Shown here: in pieces, positions 14,299 through 18,637 of the stretch
How positions within the stretch are numbered: the stretch's first letter is position 1
Layout: each line of letters opens with the position of its first letter
Source of the DNA: CALVUP01 sp964422195
GTDB taxonomy: Bacteria; Bacillota_I; Bacilli_A; RF39; UBA660
NCBI GenBank assembly: GCA_964422195.1
Contig: CAYRAF010000022.1
Coordinates: 1 to 18,637 of the forward strand
Direction: 5' to 3'
DNA length: 18,637 nt
Notes under the pieces: generated by a model
What the model saw: only the letters and a program-made list of their open reading frames with translations
Databases searched by the model: none
What the model was told of the DNA's origin: nothing
Program-made: the position numbers and the translations under genes

Positions 14299-14778
14299 TT
14301 GAAAAAGTTTAAATTTAGAAAACGAACAATAATTTTTCTAATTTTAACTGTGGCTATATTTTCAAGTGCTTACTTATTAGCTAAATATACATCTTCCTTT
14401 GATGGATCTGATAATGCTAAAGTTGCTAAATGGAATGTTTCTTATAATACAAATAACCTATCAGGGGACGTATTAAACCTAATATCTGGTGATGGACCTA
14501 CTAGTTATACAATAAGCGTTACTAGTACATCAGAGGTATCTGCTAAGTATTCAATTATATTATCTAATGTTCCTAGCGAATTAGAAGTTAAGCTTGATAA
14601 TGGTACATATATAACTCCAACTAATAATAGGATAGAATTTAGTAATGCTGGTTCATTTATGGGGGCGGATATAAATAGAACTTTTACTCATACATTAACA
14701 TTTAATGCTCCACTTGAAGCTGATATAGTAAACACATCAACTATAGGAATAGATATTGATTTTGATCAAATAAATTAA
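14299..14778 (+). CDS. TasA/camelysin-like secreted protein, second copy
   Basis: A 159-residue protein with a hydrophobic leader (about residues 11-28) ending in LLAKYTSS. From residue 28 on it matches the first TasA-like protein in exact register: AKYTSS (28-33), G36, D38, A40, VAKW (42-45). The rest is a short beta-rich domain (VTSTSEVSAKYSIIL, then a SNVPSELEVKLDNG segment). Start: TTG 14299 is preferred, because GAGGTG (14287-14292) lies six bases upstream and because this start puts the two leaders in the same register; GTG 14290 is part of the ribosome site. Probably an exported minor fibre or matrix subunit processed by one of the two SipW peptidases. Confidence 0.8.
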   Translation: MKKFKFRKRTIIFLILTVAIFSSAYLLAKYTSSFDGSDNAKVAKWNVSYNTNNLSGDVLNLISGDGPTSYTISVTSTSEVSAKYSIILSNVPSELEVKLDNGTYITPTNNRIEFSNAGSFMGADINRTFTHTLTFNAPLEADIVNTSTIGIDIDFDQIN

Positions 14779-14798
14779 TTAATGAAAGGGAGGATACT

Positions 14799-16607
14799 AT
14801 GAAGAGAATAACAAAAATAAAACCATTTTTTGTATTTTTGTTATGTTCTATAAGCGTGCTTTATGTTTGCGCAAAATATGCCTCTCACTTTTACAAAGCA
14901 ATAACTTTAAATGTAAACAAACCAGAATATACTGTAACTTTTCATAGTAATGATGGTAATAATACAACAGTTACTCAAAACTTTGTTTATGGAACAAGCC
15001 AACCATTAACAGCTAATTCTTTTATAAGAACAGATTATTCTTTTGATGGTTGGAATACCGCAGCTGATGGATCAGAAACCCCATATTCAGATGAACAAGT
15101 AGTTGATAAATTAACTCATGTTAATAATGGGAATGTTGATTTATATGCGCAGTGGAGAAGAGTATTAACATTTACGGTAACAGGGAATCCAGCTAATTGG
15201 ACTAATCAAGATGCTACTTTAACTATAGTACCAGATATTGCTGGCACTTATGAGTATTCCTTTGATGGAGGTAGTACATGGCAAAACACACCATCACATA
15301 TATTTTCAAGCAATCAAGTTGTGCCTATGAAAATAAGAGCTTTAGATGGATTTACAAGTAGTCAAAAAACAGAAATAATTACTAAAATAGATAAAATAAA
15401 TCCTAGTATTAATTTTGCTTCAAACAAAACAATTGTTACTCTAGGGGATTCTAATCCAATTAGTAGCATAGCAACAGCCACTGATAATGAATCAGGAATA
15501 GATGCAACAGGTTTACAAGTTAATAGATTTGAAATTGCTACAGGAAGAAATACAGATTTAATTACCAATACTAATTATTTCACTTACCCAGGATTATATG
15601 CTATTAGCTTAGAAGTATCTGATGTTGCTGGAAATACAACTAATTTGAATTCTGAAATATTGGTAAGGTGGCCAACAGGTGGTAGATATGTTGTTAAAAA
15701 GACTAAATTAGATGGTCCTGATATCGCCGGAGAAGGATTATCAAGTACTACTGCTACCAATGGATTATATAAAGATACTGCTGCAACTGGCGCTAATACT
15801 GGATTGCCATTTGCAAGTAAATACTATTATACAGGGCCAACAGTTGATAATTACATATCTTTTGCCTCATCGACATTTAGAATTTTAAATGTATCAACAA
15901 ATGATTGTATAAAAGTGCTTGGTGATATTTCTGATGTAAAAACAGCTTGGGGAAATAGAAAAATATATGATTCAAATACATATAATACCTGGAGTACTAA
16001 ATGGTGGCCTCGTGGTCAAATATATAATAATGAAACAGGCGAATCTAGATATAAGTTATTTACCACTGAAGAAAAAGCTCATTTAGCGCTTGCTACATTC
16101 TATGCAGGAAGATTTAATAAGAGTGATGCTCCAGATATTTCTTATACTGTGTACTACGAACAAACAGGTGGAGTTAACCTTGGAGGAAACAATGATACAA
16201 ACCCAGCATTTGAAGGATATTCAGCATATCCAAATGTTAGTGATTACTTAAAAGCAAGTAAAGCCCATGATGTAGTAATAAACATAGATGATACACAAGA
16301 TAATGGAGTTCTTGGTATAGGTACTACAAAAAGAGATATCTTTAATGCTAATAGTTGGATTGATATGTCTATAGACCAATGGACTATAAATTCAAAAAAT
16401 GCTACTTCTACAGATAATGATTTCTGGGTATTAGATGGAACGGTTCATGGTAGAATAGTTTCAAGAACATATTATTATAATCAACAATATCGTGTAGCAT
16501 TCTATATAACTGATACAACAATATTATCAGGTTCAGGAACATCTACTGATCCATATACCGTACAAGAAGATTGGTCTTGGTTTGATAACGCTCAAGTTTT
16601 ACAATAA
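14799..16607 (+). CDS. Large secreted surface protein with InlB-type repeat and Ig-like segments
   Basis: A 602-residue exported protein with an excellent ribosome site (AAAGGGAGG, 14785-14793). Residues about 9-24 are hydrophobic and are followed by CAKYASHF, similar to the AKY motif of the TasA-like leaders, so it may also be a SipW substrate. An InlB B-type repeat (about 44-118, YTVTFHSNDG through LYAQW, with FDGWNTAADG) comes next. Bacterial Ig-like segments (about 120-292, including GTYEYSFDGGSTWQ and VSDVAGNTT) follow. The C-terminal 300 residues contain FASSTFRILNVSTNDCIKVLGD and many Trp/Tyr; this resembles domains seen in other Firmicutes surface proteins, but I cannot name it. There is no LPxTG anchor. 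It is the last gene of the locus, so a matrix-associated adhesin is likely. Confidence 0.82.
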   Translation: MKRITKIKPFFVFLLCSISVLYVCAKYASHFYKAITLNVNKPEYTVTFHSNDGNNTTVTQNFVYGTSQPLTANSFIRTDYSFDGWNTAADGSETPYSDEQVVDKLTHVNNGNVDLYAQWRRVLTFTVTGNPANWTNQDATLTIVPDIAGTYEYSFDGGSTWQNTPSHIFSSNQVVPMKIRALDGFTSSQKTEIITKIDKINPSINFASNKTIVTLGDSNPISSIATATDNESGIDATGLQVNRFEIATGRNTDLITNTNYFTYPGLYAISLEVSDVAGNTTNLNSEILVRWPTGGRYVVKKTKLDGPDIAGEGLSSTTATNGLYKDTAATGANTGLPFASKYYYTGPTVDNYISFASSTFRILNVSTNDCIKVLGDISDVKTAWGNRKIYDSNTYNTWSTKWWPRGQIYNNETGESRYKLFTTEEKAHLALATFYAGRFNKSDAPDISYTVYYEQTGGVNLGGNNDTNPAFEGYSAYPNVSDYLKASKAHDVVINIDDTQDNGVLGIGTTKRDIFNANSWIDMSIDQWTINSKNATSTDNDFWVLDGTVHGRIVSRTYYYNQQYRVAFYITDTTILSGSGTSTDPYTVQEDWSWFDNAQVLQ

Positions 16608-16632
16608 ACTTACAACACTGTTGTAAGTTTTT
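16606..16632 (+). terminator. Terminator of the SipW/TasA-like locus
   Basis: An 11-bp perfect stem (AAACTTACAAC/GTTGTAAGTTT) with a 3-base loop runs directly into T residues. It starts within the stop codon of the large surface protein. Confidence 0.9.
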
Positions 16633-16648
16633 ATTTATATGTTATACT
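16621..16648 (+). promoter_or_regulatory. Promoter of the HExxH protein/prfB operon
   Basis: The extended -10 element TGTTATACT (16640-16648) has a -35 candidate TTGTAA (16621-16626) 16 bases upstream. The -35 lies inside the right arm of the preceding terminator stem. Transcription would start near 16655, leaving a leader of about 12 bases. Confidence 0.6.
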
Positions 16649-16666
16649 ATAACAGAGGTGATAAAA

Positions 16667-17422
16667 GTGATACCAAAAATAATATTTAGAAAAATGTCGC
16701 CAGAAGAAAATGCCGATGTAATAAAATGGGCATTTAGAGAAGATGATGAATTTTTAGGAGTAAAAGATTATGCTATTAAATATTTCCCCGAGCTAGGAAA
16801 AATAGATGATAGCTATAGTGAAGAAGAAATAGATTCTTTAATTGAAAATGTCGTAAAAAAAGATCATATAAAATATAAAGAAAGACTAAATAATGAAGTT
16901 GAAAAATATAAAGACATTTGGAATAATTATAATGATAGATATTTTGAAGCAATTACAAAGTATTTAGATATAAAATGGCCAGAGGAATTTAAAGAAATAG
17001 TTGTATCTGTTGGTTTTATACCTGTATTTCCAAGATATTTAGATACATTTACTTTTGCCCTAGGAACTAATATTAGTGAATCAAAGCTAATAGAATGCGC
17101 TGCCCATGAAAGTCTACATTTTATTTGGTTTAAAAAATTTATGGAGCTTTTCCCTGATACTAAAAGAAGAGAAATGGATACTCCATATATACCTTGGCAA
17201 TATAGCGAAATGGTAGTAGATCCTATATTAAATAGTAAAGAAATAAAGGATATACTTCCTATAAAAGCCAAAGCCTATGATTATTTTTATAATAGAGATG
17301 ATAATATAATGGAAGATTTAGTTAATATATATAATGAGAATATTTCTATTGAAGATAGAATAAGAAAAGGGTTTAACTTAGTAACAGAAAGATTAACTAA
17401 AGAAGAAAAGAGGAAAAAATAA
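16667..17422 (+). CDS. Putative zinc metallopeptidase-like protein (HExxH)
   Basis: A 251-residue soluble protein without a signal peptide or membrane segment. It carries the metalloprotease motif HExxH (H147, E148, H151 in AAHESLHFIW) inside a predicted helix, and a possible third ligand E181 in YSEMVVDPIL, 30 residues later, as in gluzincin-type enzymes. The N-terminal 110 residues are charged and helical. I do not recognise a named family. Start: GTG 16667 is preferred because GAGGTG (16655-16660) is then six bases upstream; the in-frame GTG 16658 is part of that site. Its stop overlaps the prfB start (TAATG 17420-17424), so it is co-translated with release factor 2, though a functional link is not evident. 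It could also be a non-peptidase metal protein. Confidence 0.75.
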   Translation: MIPKIIFRKMSPEENADVIKWAFREDDEFLGVKDYAIKYFPELGKIDDSYSEEEIDSLIENVVKKDHIKYKERLNNEVEKYKDIWNNYNDRYFEAITKYLDIKWPEEFKEIVVSVGFIPVFPRYLDTFTFALGTNISESKLIECAAHESLHFIWFKKFMELFPDTKRREMDTPYIPWQYSEMVVDPILNSKEIKDILPIKAKAYDYFYNRDDNIMEDLVNIYNENISIEDRIRKGFNLVTERLTKEEKRKK

Positions 17423-18508
17423 TGGAAAGATATGAAATTACAAAGAGTTTAGAAAATATAAATACAAGAATTAATGAACTATGGAGGTCTCTTTGACGTA
17501 GATAATAAAAAAAAGAAAGTTAATGAATTAGAAAAAGAACAAAATAATCCTGATTTTTGGAATAATAAAGAAAAATCAGAGCAAGTTATAAAAGAGATAA
17601 AAGATTTAAAAAATATTACAGATAGACTAGATTCTATAAAATCCAAATATCAGGATGCAAAAGATTGCTTTGATTTATCTATAGAGGATGAAGCTTTTTT
17701 AAATGAGATTGATATAGAAACATTAGAAAACAATTTATCTTCATTAGAAGTATTATTACTTTTAGATGGTGATTATGATCATAATAATTGCATTTTTGAA
17801 ATACATTCAGGCGCAGGTGGAACTGAAGCTTGTGATTGGGCTAATATGTTATATAGGATGTATACAAGGTATTTTGAAAAAAAAGGTTATAAAACAGAAA
17901 TATTAGATTATCAAGAAGGTGAAGAAGTAGGAATAAAATCTGTTACTCTAAAAGTAGTTGGTGAATATGCATATGGATATTTAAAATGTGAAAAAGGTGT
18001 ACATAGATTAGTTAGACTTTCGCCATTTGATGCAGCTAATAAAAGACATACATCTTTTGCATCAGTAGATGTAACTCCTGAATTTGATAATACCATTAAT
18101 ATTGATATAGATGAAAAAGATTTAAAAATTGATGTCTATAGATCAAGTGGTAAAGGAGGCCAAGGTGTTAATACTACAGATAGTGCTGTTCGTATCACGC
18201 ATTTACCTACTAAAATAGTAGTTACTTGTCAAAATGAAAGAAGTCAAATAAAAAATAAAGAAACAGCTATGTCTGTCTTAAAAGGAAAACTTAAATTACT
18301 AGAATTAGAAAAACAACAACAACAAGTACAAGATGTTAAAGGAATCCTTAGTAACATTGAATTTGGATCGCAAATAAGAAGTTATGTTTTACATCCATAT
18401 TCAATGATTAAGGATCACAGAACAAACTATGAGGCAAGTAATGTTGATAAAGTATTAGATGGAGATTTAGATGGTTTTATAGAGAGGTATCTAAAGGAGA
18501 TGAAATAG
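17422..18508 (+). CDS. prfB: Peptide chain release factor 2, programmed +1 frameshift
   Basis: RF2 ends translation at UGA and UAA codons in the ribosome. Frame one runs from ATG 17422 for 24 codons (MERYEITKSLENINTRINEL then WRSL) to an in-frame TGA at 17494-17496. The site CTT-TGA-C is preceded by the internal Shine-Dalgarno-like GGAGG (17483-17487), the classical RF2 autoregulatory arrangement. The ribosome slips +1 and continues from GAC 17495 to TAG 18506-18508, giving 361 residues. RF2 hallmarks are the codon-reading SPF (about residues 200-202) and the peptidyl-hydrolysis GGQ (about 245-247 in SSGKGGQGVNTTDSAVR). Low RF2 makes the ribosome pause at TGA and favours the shift, so the protein controls its own level. 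A start at ATG 17474 would be spurious. Confidence 0.97.
17483..17497 (+). promoter_or_regulatory. RF2 frameshift signal
   Basis: GGAGG, three bases, then CTTTGAC: an internal anti-SD pairing site placed just before the slippery CTT codon and TGA stop, followed by the favourable C. Confidence 0.95.
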
Positions 18509-18637
18509 TGTTTCATTTTAATAATAAATTCAAATTTAATAATGAAATATTTAAGCAGATAGAAAGAAAATATCAATTACGAAGATACTTTGAATTAATA
18601 TTGGGAATATTTTTAATAGCAGTTAGTTTTAACTGCT
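18508..18637 (+). CDS. YitT-type membrane protein, 5' end only
   Basis: A frame opens at GTG 18508, overlapping the prfB stop (TAGTG), and stays open to the window edge (43 codons). After a polar N-terminal stretch rich in Asn, Phe and Lys, the sequence RRYFELILGIFLIAVSFN matches the start of YitT/DUF161 membrane proteins, which typically read as K-x-Y-x-x-I-x-LG-x-x-L-x-A-x-x-x-N. AAAGGAG (18492-18498) is a good ribosome site. The function of the family is not settled. The assignment rests on only about 20 residues. Confidence 0.6.
   Translation, partial: MFHFNNKFKFNNEIFKQIERKYQLRRYFELILGIFLIAVSFNC

Noticed and set aside
17474..18508. prfB as a simple ORF starting at ATG 17474
   Set aside because: That ATG has no ribosome site and would drop the conserved N-terminus. 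The upstream frame plus the CTTTGAC slip site restores normal RF2 length.

Overview
The window comes from a very AT-rich, low-GC Gram-positive (Firmicutes/Bacilli-type) bacterium. Evidence is the strong AGGAGG-type ribosome sites, extended -10 promoters of TGnTATAAT form, a T-box leader on pheST, SipW/TasA-type secretion genes and a YitT-type gene after prfB. The low GC and lysine/isoleucine/asparagine-rich proteins suggest an uncultured gut Bacilli lineage near the Mollicutes (RF39-like). That placement is inference. The genetic code is standard: a complete prfB (RF2, the UGA-reading release factor) is present, its frameshift site uses an in-frame TGA, and a small gene at 6033-6212 ends in TGA. 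There are no rRNA or tRNA genes, CRISPR arrays or recognisable insertion sequences. All genes are on the + strand.

Layout. 1-354: 3' end of a glutathione-peroxidase-like thiol peroxidase, with a terminator. 428-2235: two overlapping YibE/F-type membrane proteins. 2294-4184: an OmpR-type response regulator overlapping its histidine kinase, with a terminator. 4308-5911: a small membrane-anchored protein with PPEMP repeats and an anchored surface protein that looks like a beta-helix, with a terminator. 6033-7027: a 59-residue membrane peptide and a short TMEM43-like protein. 7061-7156: a fragment of a lost short-chain dehydrogenase. 7175-7872: a MazG-like NTP pyrophosphohydrolase and a cupin. 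7876-11633: a consensus promoter, a T-box leader with a readable UUC (Phe) specifier, then pheS and pheT with a terminator. 11695-16607: a SipW/TasA-like locus. 16643-18637: a putative HExxH metalloprotein, prfB with its programmed +1 frameshift, and the start of a YitT-type membrane protein.

The most distinctive part is the SipW/TasA-like locus. It has two different ER-type (Ser/His) signal peptidases, two TasA/camelysin-like proteins whose leader regions are conserved in the same register (AKYTSS at residues 28-33, VAKW at 42-45), an N-terminally anchored protein that appears to share the TasA fold but lacks the AKY motif, and a 602-residue surface protein with an InlB-type repeat and Ig-like segments. 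The simplest reading is a self-contained system for processing and building a surface fibre or matrix. The first peptidase gene has a short leader ORF that overlaps its start codon, and hairpins lie at two of the gene junctions. The other accessory unit is the two-component system with its presumed surface targets; similar 17-base TTTAAT direct repeats lie before the regulator gene and before the surface genes.
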